Below, piece by piece: positions 1 to 9,499 of a stretch of 64,000 nucleotides of DNA. Within the stretch, counting starts at the first letter, position 1; the number at the start of each line of letters is the position of its first letter. Position numbers and translations under genes: made by a program. Below the pieces are notes generated by a model. That model had not been told where the DNA came from and made no database searches. It worked only from the letters and a program-made list of their open reading frames with translations. This DNA comes from Zygnema cylindricum. Lineage: Eukaryota > Streptophyta > Zygnematophyceae > Zygnematales > Zygnemataceae. The stretch is from the NCBI GenBank assembly GCA_037447655.1, contig JBBHKE010002073.1:130949-194948 (forward strand), in the 5' to 3' direction.

Positions 1-37
1 TATGAATCTCGTCTGTTGACTTGATTCATATCAACCG

Positions 38-300
38 TAGCAGCGTAGTTTGATTCTTGATCACATTCAAATATTTGTAGTTTTGTAGCAGCTGCGCTGT
101 CCCATACCAAAAATTGCCGCAGCTGCATTTGTCTTGTTGCGTAGCAACTGCGTTGTCTTATACTAAACTGTCCGCAGTTGCGTTTTTTCCGTTTCGTCGC
201 AGACTGCGTTCGTCCGTACAGACCATATCAAAAAATAGCCGCAGCTGCGCTTGTTCTATCTGCGTCGCAGCTGCGTCGTCGGTACCATTCAAAAACCTGC
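38..300. repeat. Imperfect GC-rich minisatellite
   Basis: About four imperfect copies of a 55-68 bp unit. Each contains a CGCAGCTGCG-like core, a CCATA(C/T)CAAAAA-like spacer and a second GCAGCTGCG core. The copies differ by substitutions and small indels, so the array is old. Short open frames cross it in several frames because it lacks stops, and none looks like a protein. No neighbouring gene explains it. Confidence 0.6.
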
Positions 301-930
301 ACTATGCTTCAAGTGACGACGCGTGTCCCTATAGATCTATTTTTCCGCCGTCCTATAAATTTGTTGAGACTCAAAGCTATCAAAAAAACAACATGAAGAG
401 CGGAATTAAAATACGCTTGCGGTTGTTGAAATGGAATCCATGGATGAAATGTGGAGAAGGCGGAGGAGTGTTCGTCTGCTTCGCATTGAACAAATGATAT
501 ACTTGTCAAAATGACAACGCTCAGATCCCACGAAAAAATGGTTAGTTGTGAATCGCCAAAAACGGATCTTTTTTTTTATGGACTATCCGCATTTGTCATT
601 TCCTCTCCCCAAATATCACCAACGCCAATTGTTGTTGTTTTAATCTATTAAATTCGAATAACAACCTTTATTAAGGGTTTTTTGGCACATAAACTTTATA
701 TTAATGTGAAAGTAAACTTTATTTTGTGTTCGACACCATATTACAATACAGATTTATACTAAATGGGACCATCTTCACCTTATAACAATAAACATTTACG
801 TTGTATGAACTATAACCACAAAATAGCATTAGTAGTAACTATAAGTGCGTACAAGGAACCTAATCGATGTTGAAATTGTATATATCAAAGTTACAATTAT
901 ACGCCGCCGTGACATTGCGTTTAGTTACGT
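301..930. other. Intergenic, nothing recognised
   Basis: AT-rich sequence with no coding frame of any recognisable family, no tRNA and no obvious repeat ends. Short frames on both strands look like chance. Confidence 0.5.
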
Positions 931-939
931 TCATTTACT

Positions 940-1318
940 GCAAAAATGAATTTCCACATGCGAATATGTTTGACATTCACACTGTTGACCATGCGGTTCT
1001 TGGTCAAATATGTGCGAACGTAATTTTTTACGAACCGGATTGAACCCCTTTTAAGACCGCACATTCTCATGCGTCCGTGGCTATTATACATAATGAATTG
1101 TACCTTTTTCTTTAAAAATGTACAAATTTGTACGGTCATGTACTATCCGTACACCACACTAATTCAACGATGAATTACTTCCATTTTGTATGGTAGCTAC
1201 AAATTAACCCTAAATAGAATACAAAAAAAAATAGAATGAACTACGCTAATGGAGAATAAAAGAAATAAAAAGGCGCACGAAATTAGTGTACACATCGCTA
1301 ATAGCAATTGGCGGTGTA
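940..1318. mobile_element. Decayed copy of the TA-flanked MITE seen at 42334
   Basis: The right end (CGCTAATAGCAATTGGCGGTGTA region, 1295-1318) matches the terminal inverted repeat of the MITE at 42334-42854. The interior shares blocks with it, including a CCGTACACCACACTA motif near 1148 and a GTAC(C/T)TTTTTCT(T/A) tract near 1100. The left terminal repeat was not found, so this copy is truncated or too diverged. It has no coding capacity. Confidence 0.45.
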
Positions 1319-1433
1319 CCCTATTGACGAATTGAAAGCATGGGTTGCACGCGTCAAAAGTTTTCATTTGTTTTTTTGCAGTTCGGAGAATACACGAAAA
1401 AAAAATTGTTTGTCCGTTTGGTTATGTTGTCCA

Positions 1434-2490
1434 TGTAGAAATTAATAGTCTTTTAAAGTATTTTCTAGGTTTGAATAGAAATAAGAAAGAAGCCGAGGCA
1501 GTCTACCTCTAACTTCTCTCTCCAACTTCTCAAACTTGTCGTAGTCACTGAGAAATTGGAGAGGGAGCTAGAGCCATGGCTACCTAGGCTATCCAGAGGT
1601 TTACGGGAAAATATATTTTAGTTAGGGGTTTTATTTTACTAAAAGATATGTGCCAGCGGCAGGATTTGATCCTGGTACCTGCCGGCCGGCAGACAGCCAG
1701 TAGCCGGTAGCCTTAGCCGTTAAGTCTAGAAGTAGTGTTACGAAAGATAAGGATTGATTAACATTTAAACATTTATACGTAGAAAAGTTCATTTAACTGT
1801 AACTTATTACGGGAGACATATATCCAGTAAATGTAAATGTACTGATCCGGTACGGATAAGAAACCAATACCGCGCATTTATTTCTTTAGTGAACCGAATA
1901 CCGCGCATGTATTTATTACGGCTACGATTAAATGTGAATTTAATCGGACGGCCGGAATTAACGCCAAGATCGCGGAAGAGGATTTCGGCGGTATATGGTC
2001 ATCGCCATATCAAATGACACATGGCGGTATGACATTGGATCGCGGCATCTCCGAGGATTAAGGGAGCAAATCCGGACATACCACGTGTCGACATTTAGGC
2101 CATGTCGTACAATGGCCGTACATAAAGTACACCAGCAGCTGTACTTTTGTGTACGGAGCTACATTCTGATTGGCTCCGTACATTAGTAGATAGAGTCTGT
2201 GAGAGAGATAGGACTTAGAAAAATTAGAAGATAGGACCCTCTCTCCCTCAGAGCTTCTGTACAAAAGGTCAACTTTGACCCTCCATAACTTAATGCTCAG
2301 GGGAGCAAATTCAGAGATTCTTTTTGCTATCAACTCAAATGAGTATTGTCTTCACAGGGGTGAAGTTGGTCAGAGTTTTTGTATGCCAGGGTGGCAGTTA
2401 TTTTTGCTGAAACACAAAAGGGTCAGGGTTATCCTAGAGGCTTCTTAGAAGCTGTCTACTCTGAGGACTTATGGAGGTCTCAGAGTTTCA
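1434..2490 (+). repeat. CopA-1 5' LTR (1057 bp)
   Basis: Starts TGTAGAAATTAATAG and ends GAGTTTCA (TG...CA). Ends are defined by comparison with CopA-2 and with the solo copy at 57636-58682, both flanked by 5-bp target duplications. It contains a U3 hairpin (about 1486-1590), an antisense tRNA-like segment (1641-1725), a near-palindrome GTACGGAGC...GCTCCGTAC around 2152-2180, and paired inverted W-box cores GGTCAACTTTGACC at 2267-2280. The last 20 bp hold the gag ATG (2471). Confidence 0.9.
1641..1725 (-). other. Antisense tRNA-like segment in CopA-1 5' LTR
   Basis: On the minus strand there is a B-box-like T-arm (GGATCAAATCC with a stem), a D-arm-like block (ACGGCTAAGGCTACCGG), a strong GCCGGC hairpin in the anticodon-arm position, and TTTT just after the 3' end. 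The same arrangement occurs in the other CopA LTRs and, in diverged form, in the CopB LTRs and LTR-S. A complete tRNA acceptor stem is not evident, so this is not a functional tRNA gene. Confidence 0.45.
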
Positions 2491-3896
2491 GGTTATGGGC
2501 CCACCCTCTAGGGTACCAATCTTTAATGGACCTGGCTTCATATACTCGGAGAGTATGATGATAGGAGCTCTATGCGAAAAAAGGTTTTGGGGGATAGTGA
2601 GTGGACGGTTGGGGCGTCCATCAAGTCTTGGAATTCCTCCAGGGTTTGGAGGAAGCAGATTCACCAAGAAAGAGGATCCACCTTCAACGAAGGAAACAAA
2701 AGAAGGAGAGGTGGTGGACAAAGGAAAGGAGAAGGAGGCGACCACACCAATAACAAATGGTTCGGCATTCATGTCACCTATTCCGAGGAACGAGGAGAAT
2801 GATACTACAACCTGGGACTTCAACAATATGGCGGCAAAACACTTCATCCTACGCCATCTCACTCAAGGACTTGCATGTCCTCATTTACAGGTAGAAAGAG
2901 CAGTCGATCTTTGGATGGTTCTCATAGAGATGTACCGAAGTGGTACGATTCAGCAACAACAGTTGGCTGATCAGAAAGTTAAGGAGTATTTATACAAAGG
3001 GGGGAAGATGTTGGATTTTTGCAATGAGCTTGCTACACTCTTCATGGAGCTAGAGAGTGCGGGAAAAGATTTTAGTGAAAAAGAAAAGGTTAATTGTTTA
3101 CTGATGAAGTTACCCGATGAGTTCGAGAACATAGTCAACCGTGTGCAAGACTTGCCGGACTCAAGGTGGAAATGGAACTCAGTGGTAGGGATGATTCTCC
3201 TTCGGGAGAATACGATTGAGATCTGAAGGGGAGGAAAGAGTGGCCAAACCTTGGCAACTGCGATGGATTGGAGGAACAAGGATTCCCAGAAACCGGTCGA
3301 AAGCTATGGGGGGGGGAGGGAGCAGAAAAAATCAGACCGACGAGTTTGGACTAAGGGATCCCAAAGGTTTATGTCATTTTTATAAGAAACCGGGGCACTA
3401 TATGGAAGAGTGCACTAAACTAACCGAGCTTCGGTTAAAGGAGGGGCAGCCCGTTGGTACCCCCAGAGGAAAGAAAAAGGCCCTTGTGACACAGGTACAT
3501 GAGGCGGAATCCGAGGACAAGGACGATGAGCTCCTTTTAGATGAGGTGTTGGAGGCGAAAAACGAGGTCAAAATTCCACGAAGGCAGAAATGTGCTTACG
3601 GTGGATTGAAAGGTGAAGCAGGGTGGATTGTAGATTCAAATGCCTCCATGCACATGTGTAAGGATAGGCACCTGTTCACTAAGATAAGAAAGATTCCCAC
3701 CGTAGAGATAGAGTACGGGGATGGGAGGATAGTCACCACTACTCTTATAGGATCGGTAGATCTGAAAGTGTTAGTAAAAGAAAAGACCTCCATAGTAACA
3801 TTCTCCGATGTATTTTTTATTCCGGAGCTGAACAAAAACCTCATCTCTACATCCGTATTAGATGATAAGGGTTTTTTTACTAGCACTAGGGAATGA
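2471..3896 (+). pseudogene. CopA-1 gag and protease region
   Basis: The first open segment (2471-3226, 251 aa) is the copia gag/UBN2-type capsid region. It begins with an ATG inside the LTR and passes QVMGPPSRVPIFNG across the primer site. A +1 frameshift near 3220 breaks it from the second segment (3216-3896). That segment has a nucleocapsid zinc knuckle, LCHFYKKPGHYMEEC near 3370, in which the second cysteine is tyrosine. It also has the protease site WIVDSNASMHM near 3630, where the usual D-S-G is D-S-N. Both changes would be damaging. A stop at 3894-3896 separates it from integrase. Confidence 0.88.
2491..2505 (+). other. CopA-1 primer-binding site, half-tRNA iMet type
   Basis: The sequence GGTTATGGGCCCACC directly follows the LTR CA. 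It is the exact reverse complement of the anticodon stem-loop of eukaryotic and plant initiator tRNA-Met (GGUGGGCCCAUAACC). Drosophila copia uses the same kind of site. The usual plant copia site, TGGTATCAGAGC, is absent here. The box is also translated in frame as V-M-G-P-P within gag. Confidence 0.8.
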
Positions 3897-6842
3897 GTCT
3901 TTACTGCTAGTTTTGAGGAGGATGTCTATTTCATTGCTGAGAAAGGTAGCCATGGGATGTTTAGGCTGATTTTAAGTAATGAAAAGAAGAAGCTTTATTA
4001 TACTAATGTTCATGATATTATGATGTGGCATAAGAGGCTTGGGCATGTGAATCTAGATTAGTTAAGAGAGATGAAAAAAATGGGGGTGGTGGAAGGGATT
4101 CAGTTCAGTGAGAGTGATAATATAAGTGATTGTAGTGGATGTGCTCAAGGTAAAACACACAAATTACCCTTTCCTAAAACAAGCACCTATAAGGGAAAAA
4201 AAATTCTAGATATAGTACACACAGATATTTGGGGACCGGCTAAAGTGCTCACACCGGTGGGGAAGAGATTTATGATGACTATCATTGATGATTGGTCTCG
4301 GTATTCCCGAGTGTATTTTTTGAAAAACAAGTCCGAACTTCAGGATTGTTTTAGACAATATAAAGCATGGAGCGAAAAACTCCATGAAACTCTAATCAAG
4401 AGAATAAGGAGTGACAATGGTGGAGAGTATACTTCTAAAGAGTTTGAGGATTTTTTGAAGGAAGATGGGGTCTCACACCAAAAGACAGTCCTAGAAAACC
4501 CGGAACAGAATCGGGTAGCTGAAAGGTTAAATAGAACACTAAGTGATAGTGCTAGAAGTATGTTGTCAGATAAGAAGATAGGAAAAAGGTTTTGGGTAGA
4601 AGCAATGAACTGTGCTAATTACCTCAAAAAAAGAGTTCTTACTTCAGCTATAAAAGATCAAACACCTTATGAGAGATGGACAGGCCGGAAACCAGACATA
4701 TCTCACTTAAAGGTTTTCGCCAGTCAAGAATTGAGTCTAGATAGTGATTGGTCCAATTGGAAGCTACATCCTAAAGGAAAACCGGGATACTTATTAGGAT
4801 ATGATGAAGATGTTAAAGGATATAGAGTTTATGATCTAAAAAGGGAAGATATAATCTTAGTAAAGCATCTAGTAGTTATGGATGAAGGAAAGTCTGTGGA
4901 TCCCTTCAAATATACAAAGTCAGTAAAAATCAGATTTGAGTCAAAAAATTCCGATGACTTTGAGGCTCCTAACTATCCGGGTTTTAGAGAAGATGACATT
5001 CTTGCAGGTACAAATCAGACCGAAAAGAACTCGGCTGTGGAAACTCCAGTGACAACTCTACCCGAAGCGGAAGACGTGGTGGAAATTGATTCAAAATCAA
5101 GAGATAGGGGAGAAGCCGAGATTGTTCGAAAGAATCCACAAGAACCATCTATTCCGACCTCAGATTTTGAGGGGGGGAGGAGAAGTCGCAAAAGATTGCA
5201 AGAAAAACAGGTTAATAACAAGGTAACAAAACTATCTCATCAAGATGAACCTCAGACTTATGGAGAGGCGATGACGTGTCCAGAAAGAAACCGGTGGAAG
5301 ACAACCATCAATGAGGAGATGGCCTCAATTATGTCAGATTTCCCTCCGTCCGTATACTTCTCAGTTTAGCAGCAGCGGAAGACATGGAAGTGCACTAGAT
5401 GGACATCAAGACAACCTTTTTGCATGGAGAATTGGAAGAGGAGATCTTCATGCGACAACCCGAAGGTTTTGTGGAGGAAGGAGAGGAGAGTAAGGTAAGC
5501 CGGCTGATTAAATCTCTTTATGGTTTGAAACAGGCGCCTCGACAGTGGAATAAGAAGCTTGATGAGTTTCTTACCATTTTGGGATATATCTCGATCAGCT
5601 CAGATCACTCAATCTATGTTTTCGATGATGAGGAAGGTTTTATATTTATTGCAATTTATGTTGATGATTTGCTTTTCTTAAGTAAATCAATGGAAAAAAT
5701 TAATAAACTGAAAAGCGATCTTAAGGGGAGATTTGAAATGAAAGATATGGGGGAAGCAAAAATATGTTTTGGGAATTCAAGTAGAGAGAGACCGAAAAAG
5801 GAAAATTATAAGATTGACTGAAAAGGAAGCAATAGGGAACATGCTTGAAAAATTTCAAATGGATAAAGCTAATAGTTGTACAACTCCAATGGAGTTGAAG
5901 AAAGGAAGTGAGGGGAGTGAGGAAGAAGGAGTCATAGTCTTAGACGAGGAATTATCTCCTAAAGAACAGAAGTTCATGCAGACTATTCCTTATAGACAAG
6001 TAGTGGAAAGTCTAATCTATTTTATGAATTGTACCTGGCCGGATTTAGCTGCAGCTGTAGGAGTGCTAAGTAGAAGTCTAAATGCTCCCACTAAGAGGGA
6101 TTGGGAGGCAGCTAAGAGAGTCCTTAGATATTTGATAGGAAATAGGGATCTATGGTTGCATTTGGGTTGGGAGAATACTGACATCACTACTTGGAGTGAA
6201 AGTCTAATCTATTTTATGAATTGTACCCGGCCGGATTTAGCTGCAGCTGTAGGAGTGCTGAGTAGAAGTCTAAATGCTCCCACTAAGAGGGATTGGGAGG
6301 CAGCTAAGAGAGTCCTTAGATATTTGATAGGAAATAGGGATCTATGGTTGCATTTGGGTTGGGAGAATACTGACATCACTACTTGGAGTGATGCCAGTTA
6401 TGGTGATGCTCCGATGAGGAGATGTACTTCTGGATATGTATTATATGTGGGTGATGGGGCTTGCTGTTGGAGTAGCAAACAGCAAAAGGTTATTGCTCAG
6501 TCCACCAGGGAGGCTGAGTATATGGCCTCTTGCTCTGCTGTAAAAGAATTGATGTGGGTCAAGTCTTTGCTTGGTGAGCTTGGTCACCTTAAGAGTGGTG
6601 TGCAAATTTTTTTTTGTGATAATCAGGCAGCAATCGCTATTTCTGCCAATCCTAAACATCATTTTCAAGCTAAACACGTGGACATTAGACTCAGCTTTGT
6701 TAGAGAGAAAGTAGAAAACAAAATAATCACTTAGAGTACCGACCAGATAGTGAGATGGTAGGAGATATGATGACCAAACCTGTGCCTTCCCATAAGCTAA
6801 TTTTCTGCAGGGAAAAGTGTGGTCTGGAATTAAAGATTGACT
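3897..6842 (+). pseudogene. CopA-1 integrase, reverse transcriptase and RNase H
   Basis: The integrase zinc motif (MMWHKRLGH... and DCSGCAQGK) is cut by a stop near 4061. The catalytic core is readable in 4071-5369 as HTDIWGP, RSDNGGEY and PEQNRVAERLN. RT is damaged: about 70 residues between the EEMASIM and FPSV motifs are missing near 5335, and a stop lies just before MDIKTTFLHGE at 5397. The rest (5399-5821) has IAIYVDDLLFLSK with intact YVDD. A frameshift near 5770 leads to RNase H (5769-6734) with the SDASYG and STREAEYMA motifs and an internal duplication. The frame closes at a stop just after KIIT (near 6734). Confidence 0.9.
6006..6389 (+). repeat. 192-bp in-frame tandem duplication in CopA-1 RNase H
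   Basis: The block starting GAAAGTCTAATCTATTTTAT occurs at 6006 and again at 6198, with a period of exactly 192 bp (64 codons). The copies differ at very few positions (for example tgg versus cgg in the C-T-W/R-P-D codon), so the duplication is recent relative to the element. The junction falls inside the S-D-A-S-Y-G motif of RNase H. Confidence 0.93.
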
Positions 6843-6857
6843 AGAAAATAAGGGGAG

Positions 6858-7104
6858 TGTAGAAATTAAGGGTCTTTTTTAAATATTTTCTAGGTCTGAA
6901 TAGAAATAAGAAAGAAGCCGAGGCAGTCTACCTCTAACTTCTCTCTCCAACTTCTCAAACTTGTCGCAGTCACTGAGAAATTGGAGAAGGAGCTAGAGCC
7001 ATGGCTACCTAGGCTATCCAAAGGTTTACGGGAAAATATATTTTAGTTAGGGGTTTTATTTTACTAAAAGATATGTGCCGGCGGCAGATTTGATCCTGGT
7101 ACCT
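6858..7104 (+). repeat. CopA-1 3' LTR, truncated
   Basis: It follows the polypurine tract AATAAGGGGAG (6847-6857) and starts TGTAGAAATTAAGGG. Homology to the 5' LTR stops at TTTGATCCTGGTACCT (7104), about a quarter of the way through. Sequence of a different LTR family follows at once. The loss takes the promoter part of the LTR and half of the antisense tRNA-like segment. Confidence 0.88.
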
Positions 7105-7729
7105 AACCGCTTCCAAAAACATAATTAATGAAACACTAATTTTTATTACACAAAACTACAAAACAATGTTATTCAAATATTTTGAGATGGCGAACCGTAC
7201 AATAAATGTTCCAGGTGCTTAGTCAAGGTGGTCGCTAAAGTCTAACCGACTGTCGTAGTGTCGTACGAAGCACCCGAGTGCTTCGTCAATTGTGGTCCCA
7301 TGTGAATCACGCTTGTGGTCCCATGTGAATCGCGTCCGTCAACACGACTCGAAATCAATGATCATAAAACGTACCATACTAAACATTTCCGAAATATCTG
7401 GACGTTTCTAATCAATGATCATAGAAATGTCCCATAGCATATATTTCCAAAATATCCCTACAATTCCAAAAATACCGTACCATATATTTTCCGAAGAATC
7501 CGAACCAGATTCATTCCCTCTGATCCGACGATTCCAATTGTCTACTCCGTGACGCGTGTCGGCGCCACTCCGTAAAACGTGCAAAGGTACAATACGTTCT
7601 ACTATACTTTTGCTACTGTAATACTAATAAAGGTAAGTATTACATAAAACTACTTAGAAAATATTCTAAGTCTTTTTGGTGTCCTCTTAGAGACCTAATT
7701 ACTGAATATAAAGATTTCAAATTACAACA
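7104..7729 (-). repeat. CopC-1 3' LTR, truncated
   Basis: On the minus strand it starts TGTTGTAATTTGAAATC, right after the polypurine tract AAGATTTAGGGGAG (7730-7743 on the plus strand as its complement). It matches the CopC-1 5' LTR (36177-37420) and the CopC-2 LTR (13004-14033). That includes a short direct-repeat region of GTGGTCCCA(T/C)GTGAATC units near 7290-7330. The far end, about 600 bp relative to the other copies, is missing at the junction with CopA-1. Confidence 0.85.
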
Positions 7730-7804
7730 CTCCCCTAAATCTTAAGACTCAGTTACTCACTTAGTCCAATAACTTCTCTGCAAGACTGCAACTTAGGAGC
7801 AGGA
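7730..7804 (-). pseudogene. CopC-1: last codons of pol and polypurine tract
   Basis: The minus strand reads A-P-K-L-Q-S-C-R-E-V-I-G-L-S-E-stop followed by AAGATTTAGGGGAG. This is the C-terminal tail of the CopC polyprotein after RNase H, separated from its upstream part at 32119 by the 24.3-kb CopB-1 nest. The 5-bp duplication CAGGA is at 7800-7804. Confidence 0.85.
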
Positions 7805-8481
7805 TGAAAAAATCACTGATTTAGGGAAGGTATTTTCTAGGTCTTAAATTAGGTGAAACAAACAAAAGACAAAGCACAGGCAGCCTGCCTCCACCTTCTC
7901 TCTCTAGCCCCCATACTTGTTGTAGTCACTGAAGGAGAGAGAGGGCGGTGGAGCCATGGCTGCCTCAGCTCTATAGGCAGGACTAAAGAGTGACCTAAGT
8001 CACTCTCAACAAAAAAGTTGAGTCCGGCAGGACTTGAACCTCTAATCTGCAGAGCGAGGCGTAGCCGTAAACTCTTACAGGTCTATCGTAGTAGTCCGTT
8101 ATAATACATAGGGTTTGATAGTTATTTAAACCTTAGCAAGATCATTAATTCGTTCAACGGAATAATAAATTAAGAACATAGAAACTAGTTAAGTTTTAGT
8201 GCGCACGAAACAAATGTACCGGGCATTTGCTATTTAGGATGGCGAACATTAAAAGTCGGTTTTGATTGGACGGCTCGCATCATCGCCAAGATCCGTGAAT
8301 GGCCGTCTTGGCAATTTTCGGACGTGACATGACCTGGCGCCATGTGGCAAGATATATTTGTGAAGCAGGAATCTCGAAAAGCATGAGGACAAGTCCGAAT
8401 GAGACAAGCGTCCACTACATGGCCTTGTTGTACACAAGCCGTAGAGAAAGTACATCGACCTTAATACCTTTCTGTACTGTA
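7805..8481 (+). repeat. CopB-1 5' LTR, first part
   Basis: Starts TGAAAAAATCACTGATTTAGG, against TGTTGAAATCACTG in the 3' LTR. It shares the U3 hairpin with stems GGCAGCC/GGCTGCC and CTCCACC/GGTGGAG, and the antisense tRNA-like segment near 8011-8076. It is cut at 8481 by CopB-2; the duplicated target is CTGTA here and TTGTA at 19892-19896. Confidence 0.88.
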
Positions 8482-9499
8482 TGCAATTTTGTGTCCTCCA
8501 CTGGACTACGAAATACAAGAAGCCTCTAGATAGTTATTAACTAGCCCAATTTCAATGGCAACAAGTGCTCCCCAAGCACACAAGCATAGAATCTGACTGC
8601 ACCCATGTGCATTTGGACTCCCCTAAGTCTGTAGGAAAAAGAATCTCTAAAAACGCCCAACCAGGCGGATAGTTATGAGCGGGCAAAGATGCCAATTTAT
8701 ATAAAGCTCCCAAGGGAGAGGCGACTGACTAAAAATATTATAAGTTCTACATCCCTCTCACAAACCCTATCTACTAAAGTACGCTCCAATCAAAATACTC
8801 TAAAGTACCAAAAGTTAATGTGGCCAATGTACTTTATGTACGACCTCTGTACGACAAGGCTACGGAGTGGACGCGTGTCGTCCTATGACTCGTCCGTATG
8901 TCGTCCGCGATCCCCGCTTCTCAATTCAATCCTACCACGTATCGCTAGGTCACGCCATGTCATGCCACGATCGAAAACCGCCAGAGTCACCATTCCGGGA
9001 CCTCGACGACAATTACCGCCGTTGGATGAAGACCGACATTTAATGTACGCCGTTGAAATAAATGTCCGACTCATTTATTTCGTGCGGCGGTTTTGGTGTA
9101 CGCATTGAATCTGATATGTCTTTATGTTTCATTTTCGCAATTACGGTAATCGAAACTAATGTTATGTTCACTGTTTAAATAAACAACGTACCCTATGTAA
9201 TACAACGAACTTCTACGACAGACGGGTTATAGATGACGACTACGCCACGCTCTGCCGGTCGGAGGTTTGAGTCCTACCGGACTCAACCTTTTGTTGAGAG
9301 TGACTTATGTCACTTTTTAGTCCTGCCTATGGAGTTGAGGCAGCCATGGCTCCACCATCCTCTCTATCCTTCAGTGACGACAACAAGAATGGGGGGTAAA
9401 GTGAAGAGGTGGAGGCAGACTGCCTGCGCTTTTACTTTTCCTGTTTTTTCTAATAAATTCAGACCTATAAAATACCTGATAAATCTAATAATTTCAACA
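8482..9499 (-). repeat. CopB-2 3' LTR (1018 bp)
   Basis: The plus strand reads TGCAATTTTGTGTCC ... ATTTCAACA, so on the minus strand it is TGTTGAAAT ... TTGCA. It follows the polypurine tract complement CTCCCCTTATTTTCTAG at 9500. It includes an antisense (plus-strand) tRNA-like segment at 9232-9293 with GGTTTGAGTCC as B-box-like core and CTTTTG after it, and the U3 hairpin near 9330-9440. Confidence 0.9.
9232..9293 (+). other. Antisense tRNA-like segment in CopB-2 3' LTR
   Basis: It contains GCTCTGCCGGTCGGAGG followed by a T-loop-like TTTGAGT and CCTACCGGACTCAACC, then TTTTG. The 5' LTR copy at 19624-19686 has GGAGGTTCGAGTC, a perfect B-box core. The total of about 60 nt is shorter than a full tRNA, so it is a tRNA-derived remnant or a mimic. 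Confidence 0.45.

Larger units (their letters stand above)
1434..7104 (+). mobile_element. CopA-1: Ty1/copia LTR retrotransposon, degenerate
   Basis: Order is 5' LTR, primer site, gag, protease, integrase, reverse transcriptase, RNase H, polypurine tract, start of 3' LTR. Integrase before RT is the Ty1/copia order. The 3' LTR stops after about 247 bp, where it abuts a truncated LTR of another family (CopC-1). The coding region has frameshifts (near 3220), stops (4061, 5397), a missing RT segment (near 5335) and a 192-bp in-frame duplication in RNase H. It is a dead copy. It is closely related to CopA-2 at 20641-27188. Confidence 0.93.

Noticed and set aside
85-300. CRISPR-like array
   Set aside because: Units are imperfect and repeat plus spacer are equally degenerate. 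The sequence is eukaryotic, and no cas-type gene is present.
114-497. 127-aa frame over the left minisatellite
   Set aside because: Encoded mainly by the tandem repeat, no known domain, no supporting start context.
1641-1725. Functional tRNA genes in the LTRs
   Set aside because: T-arm and B-box look good, but no consistent 7-bp acceptor stem closes and the CopB version is only about 56-60 nt. Kept as tRNA-like only.
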